Positions 15,932 to 25,208 of a stretch of 41,903 nucleotides of DNA are shown in pieces. A program made the position numbers and the translations under genes. The first letter of the stretch is position 1, and each line of letters opens with the position of its first letter. Below the pieces are notes generated by a model. It saw only the letters and a program-made list of their open reading frames with translations, was not told the origin of the DNA and made no database searches. Location of the stretch: contig JAUVLV010000022.1 in NCBI GenBank assembly GCA_030600545.1, positions 1-41,903 of the forward strand. Direction: 5' to 3'. Source of the DNA: Candidatus Aegiribacteria sp. (lineage in GTDB: Bacteria > Fermentibacterota > Fermentibacteria > Fermentibacterales > JCC-6).

Positions 15932-17176
15932 CTATCTGAGTTTCCTTATCATTCCTTTTATTCGTGATGCTACTTTACCCAAAGGATTTGATTCCTTCCT
16001 CTTCTCGTATTCATTTTCCTCTTCATGCGAAAGCAGTACAAGTCCTACAGCATTAGCGAATTCAGCGTTTTCTATCATTGAAGACGACATTTCTATCCCA
16101 CCAGGTTTTCCCACCTCAACCGGAATTCCTATAATCCTGGAGGCTACACTGCTCAGGCCCCTCAAGTAAGAAGTCCCACCAGAGAGAACGATCCCCGCAG
16201 GCAAGTCTGATTCCTGAATTCCCGCCTGCTTAAGTTCACAAAGAATGTCTCCTATAAGATTGCCAGCGCTTCTATATGCGATTTCGTTCACAACTTCATC
16301 CGTAATTGGAATGGTGCTCCTTCCACCGAATGAGCTCACCGTTATTTCCCTGTTACCCGTTTTCGACCGTCCTGCAAGATCAATGTACTCCCTTTTCAGT
16401 CTTTCAGCTTCATGTCTGGGAATACGAATCTGTTGCAAAGCCCTTGTGATCGATTCTCCTCCACCTGGAATCACTGCGAGATGGGCCAGAACACCGGAAT
16501 GAAATACTGCTATATCGGTAGTATCAGCACCAATATCTACCAGAACCACACCCATTTCCATTTCATCGGGAGTCAGCACAGACCTGGCGGCTGCAGAAGC
16601 CGCAGGATAAATTGCCGAGACATTCTTCCCTGCGTCCAGGATAACCTGCTCAAGATTCAGAACAGCGGTTCTGTCTGCGGTTACCATATAAATATCTGCT
16701 GTAAGCCTTTCTGCTCGGAGTCCTACAGGAGGCCGCAGTAGTCTGCTGGAACCATCTATTGTGTATCCGCATTTTTCTGTCCTGAGAACCATGGATTCTC
16801 TGGGCAATTTTATCAGCTGTGCGGTTTCCATCGCATCCTCAATATCCATCCAGGTTACTTTTCCGGATACGAATTCATCCTCTCGCTCAACATTCACCGT
16901 TCCCCTGCCTGGAAATCCCCGTACATGGGATCCGCTTATCGACACTGCTGTATCGATTATTTTCCATGATGATATCGATTCTGCTTCTTCGACTGCTTGA
17001 GATACTGCTTCAGCAGCTCCTTCAAGATCTACGATCACGCCCTCGAGTACGCTTCCCGAAGTGGGTGCCTGGCCTGCTCCGGTTATGTGCAGAACCCCAT
17101 GTTCATCAGCCTCTGCCACAACACAGATAACGTTTGCACTACCTATATCCACTCCAGCATAAATTTCGGGGTTCAT
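15932..17176 (-). CDS. ftsA: Cell division protein FtsA
   Basis: 414 residues. An actin-like ATPase that ties FtsZ filaments to the membrane. The phosphate-1 motif is AGVDIGSANV near 7; VVLVDIGADTTDIAVF near 205 is phosphate 2, and IVLSGGTSYLRG near 335 is the adenosine motif. VDTAVSISGSHVRG-type sequence marks the 1C subdomain. The C-terminus ends basic (ASRIKGMIRKLR), suitable for an amphipathic membrane-targeting helix. The start overlaps the ftsQ stop by 4 nt, and ftsZ follows immediately. Confidence 0.95.
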   Translation of the reverse strand: MNPEIYAGVDIGSANVICVVAEADEHGVLHITGAGQAPTSGSVLEGVIVDLEGAAEAVSQAVEEAESISSWKIIDTAVSISGSHVRGFPGRGTVNVEREDEFVSGKVTWMDIEDAMETAQLIKLPRESMVLRTEKCGYTIDGSSRLLRPPVGLRAERLTADIYMVTADRTAVLNLEQVILDAGKNVSAIYPAASAAARSVLTPDEMEMGVVLVDIGADTTDIAVFHSGVLAHLAVIPGGGESITRALQQIRIPRHEAERLKREYIDLAGRSKTGNREITVSSFGGRSTIPITDEVVNEIAYRSAGNLIGDILCELKQAGIQESDLPAGIVLSGGTSYLRGLSSVASRIIGIPVEVGKPGGIEMSSSMIENAEFANAVGLVLLSHEEENEYEKRKESNPLGKVASRIKGMIRKLR

Positions 17177-17889
17177 ATTTCGTGCCCCTGAGATGAAGTA
17201 TTCTCCATTGATCCTCTCAGAATTGCTTGATTGGAATATCTCATATCCACCTGAAGCCAGTCGTCAGAGCCGGACAGTGAAGATGCAAGTTGTCGATAAC
17301 TATCCCATCTATCAGAAAGCTGATCAACTCCAAGAAGAACTTCATATCCGTTACTCACAAATACCGACAATCCCCTGTCTGTATATCTGAAAAGGAGACC
17401 GTCATACTGCATCTCTTCCGCTCTGAACCATGCCGCCAGCTTTCTCGAAATCGCAATTCCTATCTTTTCCCTTGATTCAATCACTGGAATACTGTCGCTA
17501 AGAAAACGTGGTGGAAGAAATTCACCAAGCGATGAAACAGCCACTATTCCCGATGAATCACTGACTGCAAAAACAGGTTCCGAAATCCTGATATCAAGTA
17601 TCAGGCCGCTCAATGGTATCCGGCTCACACTTACTGAATCTATCCCTGGTACAACTGATAGCATCGTTTGAATTTCGGATGGATCCAGCTGCCAGATCGA
17701 TGTCCCGAACAGAGATTTGACAACCTCACAAATTGCGACAGAGTCCGCATGTCGTATTCCCCTGATCCGAATGGTATCAAGGTCGAATGCTCCTCCCCTT
17801 TCGAACCATCTGTAACCCATGGCAAGGGCAAAGGCCGATAGCCCCGATATCAGCAGCAGCCAGAACGCGGTTCTGCGCCGATCCTTCAT
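17173..17889 (-). CDS. ftsQ: Cell division protein FtsQ (POTRA domain)
   Basis: 238 residues. A short basic cytoplasmic tail (MKDRRR), one membrane helix (about 8-24) and a periplasmic region whose first part (about 34-105) reads as a POTRA domain: FDLDTIRIRGIRHAD, then WQLDPSEIQTMLSVVPGIDSVSVSRI. The rest matches the FtsQ/DivIB beta domain only loosely, as is usual for this poorly conserved protein. FtsQ bridges the cytoplasmic and periplasmic divisome. Its position between murC and ftsA supports the call. murB and ddl, often found here, are absent. Confidence 0.88.
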   Translation of the reverse strand: MKDRRRTAFWLLLISGLSAFALAMGYRWFERGGAFDLDTIRIRGIRHADSVAICEVVKSLFGTSIWQLDPSEIQTMLSVVPGIDSVSVSRIPLSGLILDIRISEPVFAVSDSSGIVAVSSLGEFLPPRFLSDSIPVIESREKIGIAISRKLAAWFRAEEMQYDGLLFRYTDRGLSVFVSNGYEVLLGVDQLSDRWDSYRQLASSLSGSDDWLQVDMRYSNQAILRGSMENTSSQGHEI

Positions 17890-19208
17890 TCAACCGCCTC
17901 CACGAGTTCTCTTGCATAACTGTCAACACTGCCGGCACCCATAAATACAATAATTTCAGCCTTTTTCTGATTTAGGAGTTCCCTCAATTCACCAGGCAGG
18001 CATAACCTGCAATCGCAACCTGCTCTTATTGATGCATCAACAACCAGCTGGCTGCTGACACCTGGCAAGGGCTTTTCCCTCGCTGGATAAATAGGCAGTA
18101 CCATTGCCCAGTCAGCCCTGCTGAGTGCCCTGCCCATATCCTCAGACTGGGATGCGGTTCTTGAATAGAGATGCGGCTGAAATACAACACCGATCTTTCC
18201 ATCTGAAAGCTGGGATACTCCCTGGAGGGCAGCATCAATCTCATCGGGATGATGCGCGTAATCGGAAAGAACAACCGCAGAGCCATATGCACCAATCATT
18301 TCAAGGCGTCTTGACACACCGGGGAATGATTCAAGAGCTCTTACTGATTCTTCCGTTTTAACCCCGACAGTCGATGCGAGGGCAATTGCTGTTTCGGCAT
18401 TTCTGAGGTTATGCTCACCGGGAAGAGGCAGTTTTCCTTCAATTCCATCTATCATATATTTCTGCTGCCATGGATCAGCTTCCATCAATCTGCAGAATAC
18501 CGAACCATCCGGTCCGGTTGTGATTACATTTCTATTTATCCTCCCGGCCCATCTCGCAAGATCTCTGTTTATTAAAGGTACAATTACCGTTCCTCCGGGC
18601 CTGGTCATTTCAAGGAACACTCCGAATGCGACTGAAAGTGCTTCCGGGGTTCCGTAGCATTCCAGATGTTCTATTGCAAAGGAGGTAATGGCAGCAGATT
18701 CAGGTCTTAATCTGAGAAATGTTCTGTCATATTCATCTGCTTCAACCACCGTGAGCATGGATCCGGGCCTGAAATTTCCTCCCCATGCTTTGACTTCACC
18801 ACCGACCATGACTGTCGGATCGAAACCAGTTTCCTGAAGTATCCAGCCTGTCATAGCGGTTGTGGTCGTCTTGCCGTGAGCACCCGCCACCGCCAGCAAC
18901 TGAGAAGCGTTCGCAAGTTCAGCAAGGGCTTCGCTTCTTCGCAGGACTGTAATTCCTTTTGCCCTGGCTTTCATGATCTCAGGGTGATCAGAAGGGATCG
19001 CAGCGCTGAAAACAACAAGGTCGGTTTCTTCAATATGAGAAGGACTGTGTTCATTCGAAACAAAGATTCCCGCATTCTTCAATTCGGCGAGATTCTCGCC
19101 GGGACTTCTGTCACAGCCACTAACCTTAAAACCGCGGTTTTGGTACCACAGAGCAAGGGAACTCATACCACTGCCACAAATTCCTATGAGATGCACTCTG
19201 GTATTCAT
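17886..19208 (-). CDS. murC: UDP-N-acetylmuramate--L-alanine ligase
   Basis: 440 residues. Adds L-alanine to UDP-MurNAc, the first amino acid of the peptidoglycan stem. The N-terminal Rossmann motif HLIGICGSGMSSLAL near 6, the ATP loop AGAHGKTTTTAMT near 108, the EADEYDRTF segment near 176 and LSDYAHHPDEI near 312 are all MurC signatures. It starts directly after the murG stop and overlaps ftsQ by 4 nt. Confidence 0.97.
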   Translation of the reverse strand: MNTRVHLIGICGSGMSSLALWYQNRGFKVSGCDRSPGENLAELKNAGIFVSNEHSPSHIEETDLVVFSAAIPSDHPEIMKARAKGITVLRRSEALAELANASQLLAVAGAHGKTTTTAMTGWILQETGFDPTVMVGGEVKAWGGNFRPGSMLTVVEADEYDRTFLRLRPESAAITSFAIEHLECYGTPEALSVAFGVFLEMTRPGGTVIVPLINRDLARWAGRINRNVITTGPDGSVFCRLMEADPWQQKYMIDGIEGKLPLPGEHNLRNAETAIALASTVGVKTEESVRALESFPGVSRRLEMIGAYGSAVVLSDYAHHPDEIDAALQGVSQLSDGKIGVVFQPHLYSRTASQSEDMGRALSRADWAMVLPIYPAREKPLPGVSSQLVVDASIRAGCDCRLCLPGELRELLNQKKAEIIVFMGAGSVDSYARELVEAVE

Positions 19209-20279
19209 TTAAGAACCCTCCAACGCAGCACTCATCACGAACTCCGCGATGATCCCTGCTGGATTATCTGGCATTGTTTCCTCCAGGCAGTTTTTCATTC
19301 TTCCAATTTCATCGGTATCTTCAAGCAGATTGTTTACTATTTCCCAAAGAGCATCTGCGTCTGTGCTGTCCTGAAAAGCTATAAGAGCTCCTTGCTTGTC
19401 AGCTATTTCTCTGGCATTCCATTCTTGATGGTTGTCTGCGGCAAATGGATAGGGTATGTAGACCGCTGGAATTCTGAACCATGTCAGTTCAGCGACGGTC
19501 ATTGCGCCTGAACGTGCCACTGCAATATCAGCTGCAGAATAGAGAAGTGCCGGATCATTTGTAAAATCAATAACCTGAATCCTCTGAAGACCGGGTAATT
19601 CACTCTTAATTCTCTCTTTATCTCTGTTGCCGCACTGAAGCAGTACCTGAATTCCCTCCGGAGCTTTCAAAGCTATATCATTAATCGCTCTGGCGCCCTG
19701 GCTGCCACCAAGAAAAAGCACTACGGGAACACCATCGGGAACATTCAATTTTTCCCTTGCGAATTCTCTATCGTATCTCCCAAGGGAAAGCCTTACAGGA
19801 TTACCGGTGTAAACAGTTGTTTTTCTGAAACCGGAAGCTGATGAGTGGAAGCCTGTCAGCACTTTATCCGCGAAACGGGAAGCCTGCCTGTTCGCCCTTC
19901 CGGCTATACTGTTCGATTCATGTATTATTGAGGGAATACCAAGACTGCGTGCTGCGGCCACAGGGAAAAAGCAGGGGTAACCTCCGGTCGCGAAGAGTAC
20001 TGAAGGTTCCAGTTTTTGAAGCAGTTTTCTTGCCCTCATAAATGCCCTGACTGCCCTGAATGGCAGCAATACAATATCAGAGATACCTCTATCAATCCGT
20101 GGAGGGTTGAGTATATGTACAGTATCGCCAAACTCACTGTACATTCTCTTATCAACGGGCCGGGGTGTTGCTATAAAATCTATTATGGTATCTGGTTTCC
20201 TCTCCCAGATGGCTTCTGCTACGGCAATTGCAGGACTTATATGTCCACCGGTACCTCCTCCGGCTATTGCTATTCTCAT
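19209..20279 (-). CDS. murG: UDP-GlcNAc--undecaprenyl-PP-MurNAc-pentapeptide GlcNAc transferase
   Basis: 356 residues, typical for MurG. A GT-B glycosyltransferase on the inner membrane face that turns lipid I into lipid II. Seen: AGGGTGGHISPAIAVAE near 6 (first G-loop), HESNSIAGRANR near 120, FLGGSQGARAIN near 189 (G-loop of the C domain) and SGAMTVAELTWFRIPAVYIP with NHQEWNA, which contact the UDP-GlcNAc. The start overlaps the ftsW end by 4 nt. Confidence 0.97.
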   Translation of the reverse strand: MRIAIAGGGTGGHISPAIAVAEAIWERKPDTIIDFIATPRPVDKRMYSEFGDTVHILNPPRIDRGISDIVLLPFRAVRAFMRARKLLQKLEPSVLFATGGYPCFFPVAAARSLGIPSIIHESNSIAGRANRQASRFADKVLTGFHSSASGFRKTTVYTGNPVRLSLGRYDREFAREKLNVPDGVPVVLFLGGSQGARAINDIALKAPEGIQVLLQCGNRDKERIKSELPGLQRIQVIDFTNDPALLYSAADIAVARSGAMTVAELTWFRIPAVYIPYPFAADNHQEWNAREIADKQGALIAFQDSTDADALWEIVNNLLEDTDEIGRMKNCLEETMPDNPAGIIAEFVMSAALEGS

Positions 20280-21397
20280 CCCCTCATCCCCTCACCTGCC
20301 ACTCTGGATACTATTCCCAGAGTTCCAATGGTTACCGTGAGATTTGAACCACCCCACGAAACAAGTGGGAGCGGCATACCTGTGGATGGAAACATCCTGG
20401 TAACTACGGCAATATGAATGAACACCCCCAGAGCAATTGAAGCTATCAGGCCTCCAGAAACCAGGTAGCCGAACAGATGATCAGCATTATCAGCAATGAT
20501 CCACCCCGACATCAGCAGTAGAAGCAATAAAGTCAGTATCAGTAGAACACCGGCAAATCCAGATTCCTCACCAATGACTGCAAGTATGTAATCAGAGAAT
20601 GCTTCAGGCAGAAAGCCCCTCTGCTGTCTGCCTCTCCCAATTCCCCTTCCCATTATTCCGCCGCTGCCCAATGCGATGCAGGCCTGCTCAGGCTGATAGG
20701 TTGATGCCTCCGCTGCATCCCCGGGGGAAAACCAGCTTACCAGTCTTTCCCTTCTGTACTCTGACGAAAAGACGACAATGGAAGCCAGGGCAAGCATAAC
20801 CAGGAAGAGAACCACCATGTCCCTGAATCTGGATTCAGCAAGGAAAAGAACAAGGGCCATAACGAAGAGTATGTACATTCCTCCCGCAAAATCAGGCTGA
20901 AATGCCACAAGTGCCGCCGGAATAAGAGCTAGAACTATAAGCCATACAACACCGGCACCTGTCCTCGCACGGATGATACCATCGGAGACAAGGGAGGCGG
21001 CAAGAATCACATATGCAATCCTGGCTACTTCTGAAGGCATTATTCGAAACCCGCTGAATAGAACCAGCCATCTCGTCGATCCATTAATCACCGGTGCCCA
21101 GTGAGAACCCCTGAGTGGAAACAGGAGAACCAACATGGCCAGGGACAGAGCATAAAATATCGGAGCTGCTTTCTTCAGTGTGGCCGGTGGCATGCTCCAT
21201 GCAAGCAGTCCTGCAAGTATTCCAAGAATTATCTTCTTGATATGAGGCAGTAGAAAAACCGTACTTGATTCAGAATCCGTTAGCAACAGAGATTTGAATG
21301 AGCTGGCGGTAAACACGGCCAATGTTCCCAGAATCAGCAACAAAACTGCTGATACAAGCATGACATTACGGGCTCCGGACGGTTTAAGATTCCTCAA
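20276..21397 (-). CDS. ftsW: Lipid II polymerase FtsW (SEDS family)
   Basis: 373 residues with about ten hydrophobic segments. SEDS proteins polymerise glycan strands with a partner transpeptidase, here the FtsI encoded upstream. Family signatures are clear: ALGSGGIMGRGIGRGRQQ and LPEAFSDYILAVIGEESG in the large periplasmic part, and FPSTGMPLPLVSWGGSNL near the C-terminus. PDFAGGMYILFVM near 170 carries the key catalytic-region aspartate. Its position next to murG and the presence of ftsI favour FtsW over RodA. Confidence 0.95.
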   Translation of the reverse strand: MRNLKPSGARNVMLVSAVLLLILGTLAVFTASSFKSLLLTDSESSTVFLLPHIKKIILGILAGLLAWSMPPATLKKAAPIFYALSLAMLVLLFPLRGSHWAPVINGSTRWLVLFSGFRIMPSEVARIAYVILAASLVSDGIIRARTGAGVVWLIVLALIPAALVAFQPDFAGGMYILFVMALVLFLAESRFRDMVVLFLVMLALASIVVFSSEYRRERLVSWFSPGDAAEASTYQPEQACIALGSGGIMGRGIGRGRQQRGFLPEAFSDYILAVIGEESGFAGVLLILTLLLLLLMSGWIIADNADHLFGYLVSGGLIASIALGVFIHIAVVTRMFPSTGMPLPLVSWGGSNLTVTIGTLGIVSRVAGEGMRG

Positions 21398-22731
21398 GTC
21401 AGATCCCCCACAATCTTCCGGAAATGGTCTCCGCGTTCTTCAAAATTGCTGTACTGGTCAAAACTCGCGCATCCGGGGCTCAACAGCACAATATCCCCAT
21501 CCTGTGACAGGTTCAATGCCTGATTTATAGCGTTCTCCATTACATCTTCCAGGAAAATCGGTGCAGAGCCGGACCAGCAATTTTCCAGCATGGCTGAAGC
21601 ATCTCCAATCAGTATGAGTGCCTTTACTCGATCGGCTATCAGGCCTTTGAGCTGTTTGTAATCAGCTTCCTTGGCCAGTCCACCGGCAATCAGTATGACA
21701 GGTTCCGAAAAACTCTTCAGCGCCGCGTTAAGAGAATCAGGATTCGTAGATTTGGAATCATTTACGAATGAAACACCGTGGTACTTCCCTATCCATTCAA
21801 TCCTGTGGGGAACACCCGGGAAGGACGAAAGTCCTTCAACCATCTGTTCAGGCGAAAGACCCGCCTTACCGGCAAGACATACGACTGCAAGAGCATTTGA
21901 CAGATTATGGAGACCTGGAAGAGATATGTCCCGTTTATCAATCACGAATTTCCTGCTTCTGGAATCTGCAAAATAGATTGAATTCCCCTGGACATAGGCA
22001 CCTGCTTCAAGGCTTTCTCCTATCCCGAAGTACCATTCAAGGCCAGCGGTTCTACGAGCAAGAGGGACAGATCCGGGATCGTCCCTGTTAATTACAAGCA
22101 GGTCACTGTTATGCTGATTCATGAATATTCTGGCTTTTGCGTTGATGTAGCCCTTAATATCTCCATGACGCTTAAGATGATCCGGTGTGATGTTGAGAAT
22201 TGCCGCAGCGCAGGGGCGGAAAGCTTTAGTAGTCTGCAGCTGATAGCTGCTTACTTCAAGTACAATGAAATCCGCATAAGGATTTTCGATAACTGCGGTG
22301 CTGAATGGATAGCCGGTGTTGCCCGCAACACATGCGTTCAGGCCAGCTTTTCTGAGAGTATATCCAAGCCATTCCGCAGTAGTGGTTTTTCCGTTGGATC
22401 CTGTAATTGCCAGCACAGGGATATCGGTATTTCGGAAGGCAAGCTCGATCTCTCCTATGACCGGAAGACCAAGTTCCCTTGCGGCTGCGGGCAAAGATGA
22501 CACAGGATCAATACCCGGGCTTATTACAATACCATCTAGACTGTTCAGACAGTCTGTCATATCATCGCCGGTTACCAGCCGGTCGCAATCCGGGCAGTCA
22601 GGGACATCATTACTGCTGTCCAAACCTGTTACAGAGAAACCTCTCAGATTGAGAAGCGCGGCTGCAGCCCTTCCGCTCCTTCCAAGCCCGAATACTCCGA
22701 TATTCTTCTTTCCGTCAGTCCAGTATCCCAT
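21394..22731 (-). CDS. murD: UDP-N-acetylmuramoyl-L-alanine--D-glutamate ligase
   Basis: 445 residues. Adds D-glutamate in the cytoplasmic peptidoglycan pathway. IGVFGLGRSGRAAAALL near 11, the ATP loop ITGSNGKTTTAEWLG near 109, LEVSSYQLQTT near 160, NITPDHLKRHG near 180 and FVNDSKSTNPDS near 318 are all MurD signatures. It overlaps ftsW by 4 nt and starts 3 nt after the mraY stop. Confidence 0.97.
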   Translation of the reverse strand: MGYWTDGKKNIGVFGLGRSGRAAAALLNLRGFSVTGLDSSNDVPDCPDCDRLVTGDDMTDCLNSLDGIVISPGIDPVSSLPAAARELGLPVIGEIELAFRNTDIPVLAITGSNGKTTTAEWLGYTLRKAGLNACVAGNTGYPFSTAVIENPYADFIVLEVSSYQLQTTKAFRPCAAAILNITPDHLKRHGDIKGYINAKARIFMNQHNSDLLVINRDDPGSVPLARRTAGLEWYFGIGESLEAGAYVQGNSIYFADSRSRKFVIDKRDISLPGLHNLSNALAVVCLAGKAGLSPEQMVEGLSSFPGVPHRIEWIGKYHGVSFVNDSKSTNPDSLNAALKSFSEPVILIAGGLAKEADYKQLKGLIADRVKALILIGDASAMLENCWSGSAPIFLEDVMENAINQALNLSQDGDIVLLSPGCASFDQYSNFEERGDHFRKIVGDLT

Positions 22732-22734
22732 ACC

Positions 22735-23895
22735 TCACCTGATCTTCAGTGTTATCAATCCCAGGAGTCCCAGAATCACTGCTATTATCCAGAATCGGAC
22801 AACTACTTTGCTTTCCATCCATCCGCAAAGCTCGAAATGGTGATGAATTGGCGCCATACGAAAAACCCGTCTTCCGGTTTTCTTGAACCAGCCAACCTGC
22901 AGAATTACACTGAGAACTTCCATTACAAAAACTCCCCCCACAAGGAATAGAAGGAGTTCGTTCTTCGTTACTACTGCCATAGAACCGATTGCGCCGCCCA
23001 GGGCCAGAGATCCGGTATCTCCCATGAAAACCGATGCTGGGGGTGTATTGAACCAGAGGAAACCCAGGCATGCACCAGCCATGGAACCGGCAAAAATTGA
23101 CACTTCCCCCATTCCAGGGAGATAGGAGAATTGCAGATAATCAGCGAATTTCACATGTCCGAGAAGGTACGCCATAACACCGAATGTTATTATTGAAATC
23201 AGGCTTACACCTGTCGCCAGCCCATCCAGACCATCGGTAAGGTTAACTGCATTAGAACTTCCTGCAAGCACGAGAGCCACAAAAAATATGTAGAACAGGC
23301 CAAGATCAATACGGATATCCTTGAAAAATGGAACGGTTGTCTCCGTAGATGAAATATCTATGCCTTCTGCGGATTCCAGATCAATGGTTCGCACAGACGG
23401 TATCAGCGAGGGATCCGGGGTATTTGCGCCCGGCACAACAGGGCTGAAACAGAGCCATGCACCGAGAGCGATACCCAGGACGAACTGCCCTGCGAGCTTG
23501 TATCTTCCTATAAGCCCTTTGGAACAATGTCTCACTACTTTCAGATAATCATCGAGCAGACCGATAAGACCCATCCATACCGTTGAAAAGAGTACAACCA
23601 GTAAATAACGGTTACCAAGTCTCCCCCATAGCAAGACCGGTATCAACACGGATAGTAGAATGAGAAGTCCTCCCATTGTCGGGGTACCTTCTTTTTTCAT
23701 ATGACTCTGAGGACCATCATCACGTACTGTCTGTCCAATCTGGTGTTTTTTCAGAAACCTTATTACGAAGGGTCCAGTTGTGAACATGATAACCAAAGCT
23801 GTGAAAGTAGCTCCCGCAGCACGAAAAGTGATATAACTGAATAGATTGAAAATAGAAGCAGATTCCCTCAATGGGTACAGTATCCAATAAAGCAT
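22735..23895 (-). CDS. mraY: Phospho-MurNAc-pentapeptide transferase
   Basis: 386 residues, multi-pass membrane enzyme making lipid I from UDP-MurNAc-pentapeptide and undecaprenyl phosphate. Conserved sequences include KKEGTPTMGGLLIL near 67, NLTDGLDGLATG near 216, FMGDTGSLALGG near 288 and the APIHHHFE loop near 345. A periplasmic loop around residues 165-200 is rather long and rich in Ser/Thr/Asp. It begins at the last base of the murF stop codon. Confidence 0.97.
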   Translation of the reverse strand: MLYWILYPLRESASIFNLFSYITFRAAGATFTALVIMFTTGPFVIRFLKKHQIGQTVRDDGPQSHMKKEGTPTMGGLLILLSVLIPVLLWGRLGNRYLLVVLFSTVWMGLIGLLDDYLKVVRHCSKGLIGRYKLAGQFVLGIALGAWLCFSPVVPGANTPDPSLIPSVRTIDLESAEGIDISSTETTVPFFKDIRIDLGLFYIFFVALVLAGSSNAVNLTDGLDGLATGVSLISIITFGVMAYLLGHVKFADYLQFSYLPGMGEVSIFAGSMAGACLGFLWFNTPPASVFMGDTGSLALGGAIGSMAVVTKNELLLFLVGGVFVMEVLSVILQVGWFKKTGRRVFRMAPIHHHFELCGWMESKVVVRFWIIAVILGLLGLITLKIR

Positions 23896-25208
23896 CAGAC
23901 ACCCTCTTCCACGGAACGAACAAGTTCACTGAGTTTCAGCGAATTTGAACCCTTTACAAGTACGGTGCATTCGGGAGGAGCAGTATTCCTCAGCATCCTC
24001 AGGGCTTCGATCCAGTTTTCAGCCATGAGTGTCTTCGTTTTAACAGCGGTACTTTTTACGGAATTGTACACTTCTCCGGTCAGAATAATGAAATCCAGCC
24101 CGATACTGTCTGCCTTTTTCAGTATTTCAATGTGAAACGCGGGAGCATCTTCTCCCAGTTCCCGCATTTCGCCAAGAACTACACCTCTATTCCCCTTTAT
24201 CCCTTCAAGTACATCAAGGCATACCCTGGTAGAATCAGGATTTGCATTGTAGCTTTCATCAAGGATGGTCAGTCCTCCCGCTCTGACAATCCTGCCCCTG
24301 CCCTTTGCGGGAGTGACTTTCGCAATAGCATCAATTGACCTGTCAGGCTGAACATCCAATACATCTGCCGTCAATACCGCGGAAACCGCATTCATCATAT
24401 TGTGATCACCCCGGAATTGGAGTTTCAGCTCCTTTTTCCATGGGTAAACAATGCATTTACCCTCTTCCCGTTCGAACCACGCATCTCCACCGTTCCCAAA
24501 ATACCTGATATTCAACGTGCAATCGTGAGCAGTTCTTTTAAGAATTTCCTCATCTACAGGTATGACGCAGGTTCCGCTCGGAGCAACTGTCCGTATCAAT
24601 TCAGCCTTAGCTCTTGCTATATCATCAATGGTATTGAAGAATTCCATATGAGCATGTCCTATATTCGTAATCAGACAGTCAGTCGGAGAAGCGATTTTGC
24701 CCAGAAGCAGCAGTTCACCGGTATGGTTCATACCCAGTTCAAGGACGATAATATCCGGATCCTCTTCTGGAGCGTTGAGGATAGTAAGCGGCATTCCAAG
24801 ATGATTATTGAGGTTACCACTGGTGCTGTATACGCTGAACTGACATTCAAGCGCTGCAGTAAGAAACATTCTGGTGGTTGTCTTGCCGCTTGAACCGGTA
24901 ATTGCGACAATTCTGGACCCTATACTGCTTCTTCTCCATTCTGCGGCATCAAGAAGTGCCTTTTCAACGCTATCAACGAGTATAATATCCTCACGCATGT
25001 GGCCCCGGGATACTACCGCAACACCGTTGTTTTCAAGAACATCATCAACGAAAACATGGCCATCTGTGCTGGTTCCACCAAGTGCAAAAAACAGGCAATC
25101 CCGGCAGGAATCCCTTGAATCGATTATTGCGGGGCCAACTTTTCTGTCAGCGTTCTCTGAAGCAACCCGGCCACCCATAGCATGAGCAATATCCCCCAGA
25201 CGCATCAT
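23895..25208 (-). CDS. murF: UDP-N-acetylmuramoyl-tripeptide--D-alanyl-D-alanine ligase
   Basis: 437 residues. Adds D-Ala-D-Ala to complete the pentapeptide. ATP loop VAITGSSGKTTTRMFL near 101, LELGMNHTGEL near 155, ITNIGHAHMEFF near 177, DESYNANPDS near 312 and LVKGSNSLKLSELV near the C-terminus fit MurF. It overlaps murE by 4 nt. No ddl gene, which would supply its dipeptide substrate, is in this cluster. Confidence 0.96.
   Translation of the reverse strand: MMRLGDIAHAMGGRVASENADRKVGPAIIDSRDSCRDCLFFALGGTSTDGHVFVDDVLENNGVAVVSRGHMREDIILVDSVEKALLDAAEWRRSSIGSRIVAITGSSGKTTTRMFLTAALECQFSVYSTSGNLNNHLGMPLTILNAPEEDPDIIVLELGMNHTGELLLLGKIASPTDCLITNIGHAHMEFFNTIDDIARAKAELIRTVAPSGTCVIPVDEEILKRTAHDCTLNIRYFGNGGDAWFEREEGKCIVYPWKKELKLQFRGDHNMMNAVSAVLTADVLDVQPDRSIDAIAKVTPAKGRGRIVRAGGLTILDESYNANPDSTRVCLDVLEGIKGNRGVVLGEMRELGEDAPAFHIEILKKADSIGLDFIILTGEVYNSVKSTAVKTKTLMAENWIEALRMLRNTAPPECTVLVKGSNSLKLSELVRSVEEGV

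Noticed and set aside
15177-16169. 330-residue plus-strand open frame opposite ftsZ/ftsA
   Set aside because: It spans the junction of two certain genes on the other strand, with no domain or plausible start.
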